DNA of 64,000 nt from Mesorhizobium sp. WSM3862 (GTDB taxonomy: Bacteria; Pseudomonadota; Alphaproteobacteria; Rhizobiales; Rhizobiaceae), in NCBI RefSeq assembly GCF_002294985.1, contig NZ_NSGE01000002.1, forward strand, positions 186,001 through 250,000. The letters run 5' to 3'. Position 1 is the stretch's first letter; every line of letters begins with the position of its first letter. The translations under genes were made by a program, and so were the position numbers. The notes beneath the pieces are model-generated. The model did no database searches. It was given only the letters and a program-made list of their open reading frames with translations, and was not told the DNA's origin. Positions 24,567-37,567 of this stretch are shown piece after piece.

Positions 24567-25909
24567 TGGACATGCTGCTCAACCCCCTGGACCGTCGGCG
24601 CCGGCTGCGGCATGACATCCCGGTCATGCCCGGCGCTTTCCCGCTGATCGGGCATCTTCCCGCCATCGTCTGCGACCTGCCGCGCCTGCTGCGGCGCGCG
24701 GAACGGACGCTGGGCAGCCACTTCTGGCTGGATTTCGGCCCTGCCGGCCACCTGATGACCTGCGTGGATCCGGATGCGTTCGCGCTGCTCCGACACAAGG
24801 ACGTGTCCTCGGCGCTGATCGAAGAGATCGCGCCCGAATTGCTTGGCGGAACCTTGGTCGCCCAGGACGGCGGCGCGCACCGGCAGGCGCGCGATGCGAT
24901 CAAGGCGGCGTTCCTGCCGAAGGGGCTGACCCAGGCCGGCATCGGCGACCTGTTCGCGCCCGTCATCCGAGCGCGGGTGCAGGCGTGGCGCGACCGCGGC
25001 GACGTAACCATCTTGCGCGAAACCGGCGACCTGATGCTCAAGCTCATCTTCAGCCTCATGGGAATCCCCGCGCGGGACCTGCCGAGATGGCAACGCAAGT
25101 ACCGGCAACTGCTGCAGTTGATCGTCGCGCCTCCCCTCGATCTGCCCGGACTGCCCTTGCGGCGCGGCCGAGTCGCCCGCGACTGGATCGACGCGCAGTT
25201 GCACCAGTTCGTCCGCGACGCGCGCGCGAATGCCGCGCGCACCGGGTTGATCAACGACATGGTGAGCGCCTTCGATCGCAGCGACGATGCGCTCTCCGAT
25301 GACGTACTGGTCGCCAACATCCGCTTGCTGCTGCTCGCCGGTCACGACACCACCGCCTCGACGATGGCATGGATGGTGATCGAGCTGGCGCGGCAGCCTG
25401 TGCTGTGGGACGCCCTCGTCGAGGAAGCGCAACGCGTAGGCGCGGTGCCGACCCGGCACGCGGACCTGGCGCAGTGTCCGGTCGCCGAGGCGCTGTTCCG
25501 CGAGACGCTGCGACTGCATCCAGCGACCACGCTCCTGCCGCGTCGCGCGCTGCAGGAATTGCAGCTCGGCCAACGGCGCATTCCCGTGGGCACCCATCTG
25601 TGCATCCCGCTGCTGCATTTCTCGACCTCGGCGCTGCTGCACGAGGCGCCTGATCAGTTCCGCCTGGCGCGGTGGCTTGAACGCACGGAGCCGATCCGGC
25701 CCGTGGACATGCTGCAGTTCGGTACCGGCCCACACGTCTGCATCGGCTACCACTTGGTATGGCTGGAAATGGTGCAGTTCTGCATCGCGTTGGCGCTGAC
25801 CATGCACGCGGCCGGGGTGAGGCCGCGGTTGCTGAACGGCGTCGAAAAAGGCCGGCGCTATTACCCGACCGCACATCCATCCATGACAGTCCGCATCCGA
25901 TTCTCATGA
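24566..25909 (+). CDS. Cytochrome P450 CYP117 (ent-kaurene oxidase)
   Basis: A 447-residue P450 with I-helix LLLLAGHDTTASTMAW, the E-x-x-R motif in FRETLRLHPATT, and haem loop FGTGPHVCIGYHLVWLE with ligand Cys392. The ATG shares bases with the SDR stop (TGATG), so the two are translationally coupled. In the rhizobial pathway CYP117 oxidises C-19 of ent-kaurene stepwise to ent-kaurenoic acid, the substrate of CYP114. It is followed by 136 untranslated bases before GGPS. Confidence 0.93.
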   Translation: MDMLLNPLDRRRRLRHDIPVMPGAFPLIGHLPAIVCDLPRLLRRAERTLGSHFWLDFGPAGHLMTCVDPDAFALLRHKDVSSALIEEIAPELLGGTLVAQDGGAHRQARDAIKAAFLPKGLTQAGIGDLFAPVIRARVQAWRDRGDVTILRETGDLMLKLIFSLMGIPARDLPRWQRKYRQLLQLIVAPPLDLPGLPLRRGRVARDWIDAQLHQFVRDARANAARTGLINDMVSAFDRSDDALSDDVLVANIRLLLLAGHDTTASTMAWMVIELARQPVLWDALVEEAQRVGAVPTRHADLAQCPVAEALFRETLRLHPATTLLPRRALQELQLGQRRIPVGTHLCIPLLHFSTSALLHEAPDQFRLARWLERTEPIRPVDMLQFGTGPHVCIGYHLVWLEMVQFCIALALTMHAAGVRPRLLNGVEKGRRYYPTAHPSMTVRIRFS

Positions 25910-26045
25910 GCTGGTATCGCATGCCCCCTGTGGCGAGGCAGCGGCGCCGGCGACGCGCAGCATTGCTGCACTCGGCGCAAGCGCTCAGCGTCGGCAACAC
26001 TGCGGCGGCTCGACGCTCGCAGTGGCCGTGTCAGGTACAAGGACT

Positions 26046-27053
26046 ATGAACAACATGCAGCCCGATTCCACGCAACACGACGACCGAGCGGGCGTTTCCG
26101 CGCTCGGCGGATTGGGCGCGCAGGCTCGCGGCGCATCCGGCAGGCTGCTGCCGGAAATCTGGATGCAGGATGGCGCAAAGCGGGTCGAACAGGCGCTGGC
26201 GCGTCTTCTCTGCTCCGAAGATAACAGTGAGACCGAGCTGATGGCGGCGATGCGCTACGCCACCTTGCACGGCGGGAAGCGCACCCGCGCCTTGCTCTGT
26301 GAGGCTGCCGGCGCACTGGCCGACACGCCGGCGCACATGCTCGACGACGTCGGCGCCGCCCTCGAGATGATGCACGCCTGTACCCTGGTCCACGACGACC
26401 TGCCCGCGATGGACGACGACGTGCTTCGGCGCGGCCTTCCGACCGTGCACGTCAAGTTCGGCGAAGCCACTGCGATCCTGGTCGGCGATGCGCTGCAGGC
26501 GCACGCCTTCCTGACCCTGGCGAGCCTGGATGCGCCGGGCAACAACCGTATAGCGCTCGTGCGCGAACTGGCGCAGGCGGTATCCGCCGAGGGTGCCGCA
26601 GGCGGGCAGGCCATGGATCTGTCGCTGGTCGGAAAGCACGTCGAGCTGGACAGGATCGTGGCGATGCACAGGATGAAGAGCGGAGCGCTAGTACGCGCGT
26701 CCGTTCGCATGGGCGCGCTATGCGCCATCGCGGAGGATACCGCGCACGCTGCGCTGTACTATGCGCTCGATCGCTACAGCGCCTGTTTCGGCCTCGCGTT
26801 GCAGGTGGTCGACGACATTCTCGACGCGACAGCGGATGCCGCGACGCTGGGCAAGACCCCCGGCAAGGACGCGGCGGCGCAGAAGCCGACCTGCGCGTCG
26901 ATCATGGGGCTGCAGGCAGCGCGCCAGTTCGCGCTGGATCTGTTGCGCGACGCTGGGGAGGCCATCGCCCCGCTGGGGCCGCGTGCGGAACGGTTGGCGC
27001 AGATGCTGCAGCGGGCCAAGGCGTATCTGGTCAAGCACGCGCCGTGCGCATGA
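26046..27053 (+). CDS. Geranylgeranyl diphosphate synthase
   Basis: A 335-residue trans-isoprenyl diphosphate synthase. The first aspartate-rich motif DDLPAMDDD lies near residues 116-124 and the second, DDILD, near 255-259. GGKRTRALLCEAAG provides the usual substrate-binding Lys and Arg. It makes the C20 precursor for CPS from DMAPP and IPP, which the IDI domain at the operon end can supply. The ATG at 26046 follows an AAGGACT stretch. The extended N-terminus (about 35 residues, glycine/alanine-rich) is variable. A 308-base gap follows before CPS, the only large gap in the operon. Confidence 0.93.
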   Translation: MNNMQPDSTQHDDRAGVSALGGLGAQARGASGRLLPEIWMQDGAKRVEQALARLLCSEDNSETELMAAMRYATLHGGKRTRALLCEAAGALADTPAHMLDDVGAALEMMHACTLVHDDLPAMDDDVLRRGLPTVHVKFGEATAILVGDALQAHAFLTLASLDAPGNNRIALVRELAQAVSAEGAAGGQAMDLSLVGKHVELDRIVAMHRMKSGALVRASVRMGALCAIAEDTAHAALYYALDRYSACFGLALQVVDDILDATADAATLGKTPGKDAAAQKPTCASIMGLQAARQFALDLLRDAGEAIAPLGPRAERLAQMLQRAKAYLVKHAPCA

Positions 27054-27361
27054 GCGCGCCCGTCCGGATGGAGTCGCCCCTGTGCCGCTGCGATCGGCCG
27101 GCGGCAGTGGTGCATGCTGCCTGTGTCCGAGTCCGCGGCGCCGATCAAGCGGTTTCCCAGCACGGCCGCGGCGCACGGGCGCGCTACGCGCAAGCCTATG
27201 CGGTCGACCGGCGCCAGCATCGGGGCGCGTCGCCGCGCCGCAGCAGGCCGGCCGCCCGGCGTTGCACATGCGCCGGGCCGCGACGCGACGGCCTGCAGCG
27301 AGGCGCGCGGCGTCTGCCCGATCCTGATTCTCGTCAACCGTCTGCCGAAGGAACATCCCGC
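27054..27361. other. 308-base gap inside the gibberellin operon
   Basis: Very GC-rich DNA between the GGPS stop and the CPS GTG. It is open in the CPS frame and in one other frame, but the translations are arginine/alanine-rich without any motif. There is no hairpin followed by T's, so read-through into CPS is expected. It may be a decayed gene fragment. Confidence 0.5.
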
Positions 27362-30945
<3,584 letters not shown>

Positions 30946-31058
30946 TGCCGGCGTAGTCCGCACGTGGTCAAAGGCGGTGTTGAGCAGCGATCCAATTCTG
31001 CGCCGCTTGGCTTCCATCTCGAACGGTGCGTGGAACGCCAGCGCGCCGGCTGCCTAAT

Positions 31059-31982
31059 CTAGCAGTTGCACTGGCATGCTGTGTGCTCGGCTCTCTCTAG
31101 CTTCTCCAGTGCCTGCCTAATGTCATCTCCGGCGTTGTCCGGCAACGGCAAAATAGGGCGCGGTGGCTCGACGTGCGCCAGACCGAGGTATTCAGCGATG
31201 ACGAACATAACGCGGAAGCTGCCGTAGTGCTTGAACAAGGTCCAGAGCGGCTCGAAAGCGCGGTTCAACCGAGTGGACTCCGCCGCGTCGCCGGACTGCG
31301 CCGCACGCGTCAGCGCAAGCGCCGGGACCGCCAGCAGACCTGCCGCAACGCTGTACCAGGTGTCACATCCGGCGAGCAGAGCATCCGCCGCGCCCCAATC
31401 GCCGCTGTATCCGATTGTGAACGTGTCAGGTGTCATCGACCGCAAGCGTGCCAGTTCTCCCGTGTAATCCTCATTCGCTGCCAGAGGCATTTTCACGGCG
31501 ACGATGTTGGACACCTCTGACAGCCGGGCGATCAATGCGTCGCTGAATGTGAAGCGCGTGGTGCTTGGATTGTTGTATATGCACAAAGGCAGTTCCCCCG
31601 CCTCGGCAACCGCGACGAAGTGCTGGAAGACTTCATCCTCATTCAGGGGAACGTAGGACATGGGTGCCAGGAGCAGGCCGTCAGCGCCAGCGGATTTTGC
31701 ATCGCGCGCCAGAGCCTGAGCTTCGTCGGTACGCAATGCACCCACCCCCACGACAAGAGGCGTTTTGCCGCCGATGCATTCCACGGCAGCCTGAACGGCA
31801 CGCTTGCGCTCTTCCCTCGTGAGGTAAGCATAACCGCCCGTGCTCCCCAAAAGGCCGATGGAGTCTGCTCCCGCTCGTTGAATACGCTCGAGAAAACGAG
31901 CCAATGCCTCGGTGTCGACATGCCCTTTCGCATCGGTTGGCGTGAGGGGGAACGCCGACAAGCCGCGAAACAAAGTCATCAT
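31059..31982 (-). CDS. DapA-family (dihydrodipicolinate synthase/aldolase) enzyme
   Basis: A 307-residue TIM-barrel Schiff-base aldolase. Conserved points are GLLGSTGGYAYLTREER near residue 43, the tyrosine of the ICIYNNPSTTRF type motif (LCIYNNPST) near 133, and the Schiff-base lysine in VAVKMPLA near 162. The GSTGE substrate loop reads GSTGG here, and the family includes many sugar-acid and keto-acid aldolases, so a true DapA is not certain. It lies downstream of a LysE exporter on the same strand (15-base gap), suggesting the product or substrate is an amino acid that is exported. Confidence 0.85.
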   Translation of the reverse strand: MMTLFRGLSAFPLTPTDAKGHVDTEALARFLERIQRAGADSIGLLGSTGGYAYLTREERKRAVQAAVECIGGKTPLVVGVGALRTDEAQALARDAKSAGADGLLLAPMSYVPLNEDEVFQHFVAVAEAGELPLCIYNNPSTTRFTFSDALIARLSEVSNIVAVKMPLAANEDYTGELARLRSMTPDTFTIGYSGDWGAADALLAGCDTWYSVAAGLLAVPALALTRAAQSGDAAESTRLNRAFEPLWTLFKHYGSFRVMFVIAEYLGLAHVEPPRPILPLPDNAGDDIRQALEKLERAEHTACQCNC

Positions 31983-31997
31983 CCATTCCTTTCGAAA

Positions 31998-32636
31998 CTA
32001 CATAGGGGAAAGCAGCATGCGCAGCCCGGCGAACACGAAGAACATTGCCAGCAGACTTTCGATCCAACGGCGACAGCGGCGATACAGAGCCACCATCGGC
32101 GGTGTGGAGAAGACAATGGCGTAGCCGCAGAATATCGTGACACTTAGGACGGCGCAGCCACCCAATATGGCCGCCATGGTCTGCCACGACGAATTCGGGC
32201 CGATCCCCAGTGTGACGAGCGCGATCCATGCGAGCACGGATTTTGGGTTCGCCAAATGCATCAAGAGGCCCCTTCCATAGAGCTCACCCCGTGAAAAAGC
32301 GACTTCGTCGGTCGACGCGCGCACCGCCAGCTTCTCGTTCGACGTAAGCGCCGACCGTCCCGCCCTGAAGGCGAGGAATAGCAAGTAAAGGCCCCCGAAA
32401 ACCTGCAGGACGAGCAGTGCCTGGGCGTACCTGGCCAAGAGGGCGGAGATGCCGGTCGAGGCCATAAAACCCCAGAAGATCGAGCCGCTGACGACGCCAG
32501 AGGCGAGTATGAGCGCGGCACCCCTGCCGCGCGACATGGCAACCCCCATGATGCGCATGTTGCTCGGGCCGGGGCTCCCTGCGGCAATGACATATGCAGC
32601 AAAGACGATGAGCAACTGATGGAGATCGACATTCAT
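31998..32636 (-). CDS. LysE-family amino-acid exporter
   Basis: A 212-residue inner-membrane protein with about six hydrophobic segments and the N-terminal family signature AAGSPGPSNMRIMGVAMSRG. I start at the ATG at 32636 (MNVDLHQLL); the frame is open 13 codons further up, but that stretch is basic and out of character. LysE/RhtB proteins export amino acids or their derivatives by proton antiport. The DapA-family gene follows 15 bases on, and the two probably form an operon. Confidence 0.88.
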   Translation of the reverse strand: MNVDLHQLLIVFAAYVIAAGSPGPSNMRIMGVAMSRGRGAALILASGVVSGSIFWGFMASTGISALLARYAQALLVLQVFGGLYLLFLAFRAGRSALTSNEKLAVRASTDEVAFSRGELYGRGLLMHLANPKSVLAWIALVTLGIGPNSSWQTMAAILGGCAVLSVTIFCGYAIVFSTPPMVALYRRCRRWIESLLAMFFVFAGLRMLLSPM

Positions 32637-33090
32637 TCTCTCAGCCCTTGATAATCTCGATCGGATCGATCGCACTGGATTGCCACGGCCATTGATCCGT
32701 CGACCGGAAAGGTCATCCGGGGGCTATGGCAATTTCTTGGCTCGCAATTCTGCTTCGAGGCATTCAATCTTCCGACCAGGGCATTCGTCGCCTCCGCCAA
32801 TGCGTCGTCCCGCACGGTCTCCAACGCAGGTGACGCAAATGTCGTCGCGCCATTGTTGACTGCCACTCCGTTCATCATTGTGTCGAGCGTTCCACTCGCG
32901 TCAGAAGTGGCATCGACGTGGACGCTCACGGCTCTAAATCCCGATGCAATATTCTCAATTCGACGTCGATGATGGGACCCTCAAACATCCAGGCAACTCC
33001 ATCACCAAGAACGGCGCGACCGGTCCCGATCGCTTCCCTGACTGCAGCCAATATTGCAGTTCACTGGTTCATTAAACTGCCACTTTCTGA
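32637..33090 (-). pseudogene. Unidentified coding remnants upstream of the LysE gene
   Basis: Two minus-strand frames look protein-like. One ends EAIGTGRAVLGDGVAWMFEG then PIIDVELRILHRDLEP with a stop whose bases overlap a GTG (32929) of the next frame. That second frame starts SVHVDATSDASGTLDTMMNG and runs on to overlap the LysE start. The first faintly recalls CitE/HpcH lyase C-termini. The overlap pattern is like a normal operon, but neither piece is complete and I cannot name a family. Confidence 0.35.
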
Positions 33091-33233
33091 GATTTTCAGC
33101 GGTCCAGTATAGGCGGATTCTCGCAGTACGGGAGCGACGCGTCGAATTTAGCAATCCCTGCTCAAGAAGGCACAGCCGCAAGAGCGGTCGCAGGTTGAAC
33201 AGCGCCATCACCCGCAGCGGCCGGGGTTTATTC

Positions 33234-33281
33234 ATCCATAGCGTGGATGATAGCTATCCTAAAAATCAATTTTACTGATCT
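33234..33281 (+). promoter_or_regulatory. nod box upstream of nodM
   Basis: A 48-base element with the LysR-type architecture bound by NodD. It starts ATCCATAGCGTGGATG, continues through a central ATC, and ends with AATCAATTTTACTGATCT. These positions match the rhizobial nod-box consensus closely. It sits 93 bases before the nodM ATG and points to it, so nodM should be induced by flavonoids through NodD. Confidence 0.88.
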
Positions 33282-33373
33282 TACTGGATTTCATTAGAAG
33301 ATTCTAACTGAGCGCGCCGGGCGCGTGTTCGTCCTCGTCTGCGTCGGCTGCCGGGAAGAATTCGGAGAAGAAA

Positions 33374-35197
33374 ATGTGCGGGATTGTTGGCATCGTTGGG
33401 CAACAGCCGGTGTCGGAGCGCCTGGTCGACGCGTTGAAGCGTCTTGAATACCGCGGCTATGATTCGGCCGGCATTGCGACGATCACCGAGGGCACCTTGC
33501 ACCGCCGGCGCGCCGAGGGCAAGCTCGTCAATCTCGAGACGAGACTGAAGGAAGAGCCACTGAGTGGCACCATCGGCATCGCCCACACCCGCTGGGCAAC
33601 CCATGGGCCACCGACGGAACGCAATGCACACCCGCACTTCACGGACGGTGTGGCCGTCGTCCATAACGGCATCATCGAGAATTTCGCCGAACTGAAGGAC
33701 GAATTGGCGGCGACGGGAACCGAGTTCCAAACCGACACCGACACTGAGGTCCTTGCGCATCTCTTGGCAGGACACCGCCGGGCGGGCATGGGGCGCGGTG
33801 AGGCGGTGCATGCCATGCTGAAAAGCGTCAGGGGTGCCTACGCGCTTGCCATCCTCTTTGAAGATGATCCGTCGACCATCATTGCGGCGCGCAATGGACC
33901 CCCGCTGGCGATCGGTCATGGCGACGGCGAGATGTTCCTGGGTTCCGACGCGATCGCGCTTGCTCCATTCACGAATCAAATCACCTATCTCGTCGACGGC
34001 GACTGGGCCGTTGTCAGCAGGACGGGCGCCGACATCTTTGATAACGACGGCCTCCCCGTCGCGCGTCCGCGCCAGACCTCCATGGCTGCGGCCACTCTGG
34101 CCAACAAGGGCAACCATCGCCACTTCATGGAGAAGGAAATTCTCGAGCAGCCCGAGGTCATCGCCGATGCGCTCGGTCAGTATACCAATCTCATAGAAAA
34201 TGGCGCCGATGCGGTATTTGGCATCGACTTCGCCAGGATCCCGAGCTTGGCGATCTCTGCCTGCGGCACCGCGTATCTCGCGGGACTGATCGGAAAATAC
34301 TGGTTCGAGCGCTATGCGCGCCTGCCCGTCGAAATAGATGTTGCATCCGAATTCCGCTATCGCGAGATCCCGCTGTCGCCGCAGTCTGCGGCTCTTTTCA
34401 TTTCACAGTCGGGCGAAACCGCCGATACGCTGGCATCGCTGAGGTACTGCAAGCAGCTTGGGCTGAAAATTGGCGCCGTCGTGAATGCGCGCGAATCAAC
34501 CATCGCTCGGGAGGCCGATGTGGTCTTCCCGATCCTTGCCGGCCCGGAGATCGGTGTCGCCTCCACCAAGGCCTTCACCTGCCAGCTTGCCGTACTTGCA
34601 GCACTCGCCATCCACGCAGCCAAGGTCCGCGGGACCGTGACCGAAGATGAGGCGCAGGCGTTCGTCGGGAGCCTCACGGAAATGCCGCGCCTCATGAGGC
34701 AGGTGCTGAACCGCATCCAGCCGGAGATTGAGCTTCTGTCGCGCGAACTGTCAAAGTGTCATCATGTCCTGTACCTCGGCCGCGGCACAAATTTCCCACT
34801 GGCGATGGAAGGTGCGCTGAAGCTCAAGGAGATTTCCTACATCCACGCCGAGGGCTATGCGGCAGGTGAATTGAAGCACGGTCCTATTGCATTGATAGAC
34901 TCGAACATGCCAGTGATCGTCATCGCGCCACATGATCGCTTTTTCGACAAGACCCTCTCCAACATGCAGGAAGTGGCAGCCCGCGGAGGGCGCATTATCC
35001 TCATCACCGATGGCAAAGGGGCAGCCGCATCGAAACTCGATACGATGCACACGATCGTGCTGCCGGCCACCGACGAGATTGTCGCGCCGATGATCTTCTC
35101 GCTGCCGATACAGCTTCTTGCCTATCACACGGCAGTCTGCGTGGGCACAGATCTCGACCAGCCACGCAACCTGGCGAAATCAGTCACCGTCGAATGA
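33374..35197 (+). CDS. nodM: Glutamine-fructose-6-phosphate aminotransferase (symbiotic copy)
   Basis: A 607-residue enzyme making glucosamine-6-phosphate for Nod-factor and cell-wall sugars. After the initiator Met, the nucleophile Cys begins CGIVGIVGQQ. The glutaminase domain spans to about residue 240. Two SIS domains follow, with SACGTAYLAG, SQSGETADTL and AEGYAAGELKHGPIAL; the terminus KSVTVE is canonical. GGAGAAG precedes the ATG at 33374. The nod box upstream distinguishes it from housekeeping glmS. No other nod genes flank it here. The reading frame is intact and full length. Confidence 0.94.
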   Translation: MCGIVGIVGQQPVSERLVDALKRLEYRGYDSAGIATITEGTLHRRRAEGKLVNLETRLKEEPLSGTIGIAHTRWATHGPPTERNAHPHFTDGVAVVHNGIIENFAELKDELAATGTEFQTDTDTEVLAHLLAGHRRAGMGRGEAVHAMLKSVRGAYALAILFEDDPSTIIAARNGPPLAIGHGDGEMFLGSDAIALAPFTNQITYLVDGDWAVVSRTGADIFDNDGLPVARPRQTSMAAATLANKGNHRHFMEKEILEQPEVIADALGQYTNLIENGADAVFGIDFARIPSLAISACGTAYLAGLIGKYWFERYARLPVEIDVASEFRYREIPLSPQSAALFISQSGETADTLASLRYCKQLGLKIGAVVNARESTIAREADVVFPILAGPEIGVASTKAFTCQLAVLAALAIHAAKVRGTVTEDEAQAFVGSLTEMPRLMRQVLNRIQPEIELLSRELSKCHHVLYLGRGTNFPLAMEGALKLKEISYIHAEGYAAGELKHGPIALIDSNMPVIVIAPHDRFFDKTLSNMQEVAARGGRIILITDGKGAAASKLDTMHTIVLPATDEIVAPMIFSLPIQLLAYHTAVCVGTDLDQPRNLAKSVTVE

Positions 35198-35346
35198 TTG
35201 GGAAGCTTTCATACGTCGCAACGCTCGCACCATTGGGAAAACTCCAAGCCCTTCAACCGGCGCAAGCGCGCACCGCTTTGGTGGAGCATGCCGGTTAGCA
35301 ACGACTGGTTATCCCTTTGGCCGCCCCTCACGCTGCTTGACTGTGC
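35198..35346. other. No gene seen between nodM and the inverted hemN piece
   Basis: About 150 bases following the nodM stop, with no convincing hairpin-plus-T terminator and no coding motif. Confidence 0.4.
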
Positions 35347-35690
35347 CTACGGGCAAACCCGGTCGAGGAGCATCGAATACGCAGCAATGGCGCTAATCAC
35401 CGATGCTCCTGCCGCACGCGGATAAAACCCTCCGATGTCCAATATCCCGTCCTCGGGCCAGGATCGCCGAGCGTTTAGCTGAACTAAGAAAACGGATCGG
35501 ATCAAACCCGTGGGCGGCACAGATTGCCGGCACGTCAGCGGCTCGATGATTGCGGCTCGCGCGTGGTCTTCGTCGGTGAGACGGTAGCCCTTTGACTTTG
35601 CCAGGCGGCCAGCTGCGATGTGCCGGCTGTAGGCATCCCGTGTAACCTCGTTCTGGGCGTAACGCTCGCCGGTACCCCCGGCCAGTCGCA
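35347..35690 (-). pseudogene. Inverted partial duplicate of hemN 3' end
   Basis: The minus strand encodes RYAQNEVTRDAYSRHIAAGR then LAKSKGYRLTDEDHARAAII. This is nearly the same as residues about 325-370 of the intact hemN at 36242-37567. A deletion of roughly 20 bases after the ERLMC codons shifts the frame, although the DNA still matches the hemN end through to the DRV(A/C)P terminus. The copy points the opposite way to the intact gene. Non-functional. Confidence 0.8.
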
Positions 35691-35989
35691 AGAGGATCGG
35701 GCGATGATCGGACGCTTCCAGGAACCGCTCGAAGATTCGGTCGAGCGGACGACCATTAACCGCCGCACAGCACGAGATTGGGCGAGATAGAGAGATGGTC
35801 GAACGACTTGAAGGGCGCCTTGACCGACGTGGTCTGCTTGTCCGAAGCATCCCGCGCGGCGAGCGCGGTCAGGCCGGCGGCGGTCAGGCGTCGAGGTCTC
35901 CGGACGCCAAGGTTGCATTGGAGTCGCCGCCGATCCGGTCGATATCGAAGCTGGGATTACTGGCCGAGCCCGCATCCGACTAGTCGGAT

Positions 35990-36185
35990 GCGGCATGCCG
36001 CCTTCCAGCAGCATCTCCTCGCCCAGGCGGACGCTGAAAGGGAAGGGGATAAGATAGTAGCCCCAAACGGTGTGCGCGATACTCTCGACGGGAAACCCAT
36101 GGCGCTTGTCGCTGATTAGCGCGTCCTCCATCGCTGTCCAGCGCTGCGAAACAGACCGAAAGCGGAACGGCCTGATATAGCGCAA
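35990..36185 (-). pseudogene. IS6-family transposase N-terminal fragment
   Basis: The minus frame reads DKRHGFPVESIAHTVWGYYL then IPFPFSVRLGEEMLLEGG. IS6/IS26-type transposases have RHRFPxxIIAHAVWLYFRFPLSLRxVEEML at this point, so the match is clear although worn. It stops after about 60 residues. It lies between the two hemN copies and may have taken part in the duplication. Confidence 0.6.
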
Positions 36186-36241
36186 AGACTCAGGAGAGCG
36201 CAGCGGTAAGGATGAAAGGCATCAACATGGGACGGTAACTA

Positions 36242-37567
36242 TTGCAGACCACAAAAGATCGCGAGGCCCGCCTGCCTTGGTACACCATCTATCCGACTGT
36301 CTCGGAGTTCTCTGGGGCGGTCGGCGCCGAGGCTTATGAGGAATGGCTCAGGAACCTACCGGCTGACGATCCCGCGTCACTCTACTTGCACGTTCCGTTC
36401 TGCCGATCAAAGTGCTGGTTTTGCGGCTTTCCCACCGCCATCACTCGCCATGATGCGCCGATCTTCGATTATCTGGCGGCGCTGCGTGACGAGATACGTT
36501 TGGTCTCGGAGCACGCGCCGCAGGCGCTGCCCGTCAGCGATGTGCATTTTGGCGGCGGAACGCCAACTCTCATGGGGCCAGTAGAGTTCCTCGCCCTGAT
36601 GGAGTTCCTGCGCCGCCATTTCGCGCTCGCGAAAACGGCTACGATCGCCGTCGAGATCGACCCACGCACGTTCACGGCCCAGATGGCCGAAGCCTTGGAA
36701 GCAGCAGGCGTGAACCGCGCGAGCCTCGGCGTGCAGAGCTTCGATCCCATTGTTCAAAAAGCGATTAACCGGGTCCGAAGTGAGGCGCAAACGGCGGCTG
36801 CCGTCGAAATGCTGCGTCGGCATGGAGTGGGAAGCATCAACTTCGACCTCATCTTTGGTCTTCCGCATCAAACGGTGCAATCTTGCGTCGAGACCACGAG
36901 AGCGGCGGTCGCCATGCGCCCCAACCGGCTTGCGGCGTTCGGCTACTCGCACATTCCGTCCTTTATTAAGAATCAGCGCCTCATCGAGGAGGCATCTCTT
37001 CCAGGCAGCGCTGCCCGCGCCGAACAGGATGCGGCCATTGCTGTTACGCTGATTGCCGCCGGCTACCGAGAGATCGGGCTCGACCATTTCGCCTTGCCGG
37101 ACGACGATCTCGCCCTGGCACAGAAAACCGGTCGCCTGCGGCGCAACTCGCTGGGTTACTCGGCCGACACCTGCAAAAGCGTGATCGGTTTCGGGGCGTC
37201 GGCTATCGGGCGTGTCGGCGAGGGTTACGTCCAGAACGAGGTAACACGGGATTCCTACAGCCGGCACATCGCAGCTGGCCGTCTGGCGACGTCAAAGGGT
37301 TACCGTCTTACCGACGAAGACCGCGCGCGAGCCGCAATCATCGAGCGACTAATGTGCGATCTCGAGGCCGATGTGCCGGCAATCTGTGCCGCCCACGGGT
37401 CTGATCCGATCCATTTTCTCGAATCAGCTGAACGCTTGGCGATGCTTACCAAGGACGGAATTGTGGACTGCGAAAAGGGTTTTGTCCGCGTATCGCGGCA
37501 ACATCGCTTTGCGATTCGCTCTGTTGCTGCCGCATTCGATGCTTTTCTCGACCGGGTTGCCCCGTGA
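36242..37567 (+). CDS. hemN: Oxygen-independent coproporphyrinogen III dehydrogenase
   Basis: A 441-residue radical-SAM enzyme that decarboxylates two propionates of coproporphyrinogen III when oxygen is scarce, supplying haem for the cbb3 oxidase in nodules. Visible are YTIYPT near the N-terminus, HVPFCRSKCWFCGF (C-x3-C-x2-C cluster site) near residues 50-63, FGGGTPTLM, ASLGVQSFD and NFDLIFGLPHQT. The start is a TTG at 36242 without a good Shine-Dalgarno; nearby ATGs lead to a stop, and the N-terminus is about ten residues shorter than usual. It may therefore be slightly truncated. No clear FNR/FixK box is seen upstream. Confidence 0.9.
   Translation: MQTTKDREARLPWYTIYPTVSEFSGAVGAEAYEEWLRNLPADDPASLYLHVPFCRSKCWFCGFPTAITRHDAPIFDYLAALRDEIRLVSEHAPQALPVSDVHFGGGTPTLMGPVEFLALMEFLRRHFALAKTATIAVEIDPRTFTAQMAEALEAAGVNRASLGVQSFDPIVQKAINRVRSEAQTAAAVEMLRRHGVGSINFDLIFGLPHQTVQSCVETTRAAVAMRPNRLAAFGYSHIPSFIKNQRLIEEASLPGSAARAEQDAAIAVTLIAAGYREIGLDHFALPDDDLALAQKTGRLRRNSLGYSADTCKSVIGFGASAIGRVGEGYVQNEVTRDSYSRHIAAGRLATSKGYRLTDEDRARAAIIERLMCDLEADVPAICAAHGSDPIHFLESAERLAMLTKDGIVDCEKGFVRVSRQHRFAIRSVAAAFDAFLDRVAP

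Noticed and set aside
24254-25876. 540-codon minus-strand frame opposite CYP117
   Set aside because: Shadow of the CYP117 gene; composition is arginine/glutamine-rich with no motif.
26720-27361. Upstream extension of the CPS frame through GGPS
   Set aside because: The sequence overlaps GGPS coding DNA and is low-complexity; the GTG at 27362 gives the normal CPS start.
36160-36242. FNR/FixK box before hemN
   Set aside because: Only half-site-like words (ATCAA) occur; no TGA-N6-TCA palindrome.
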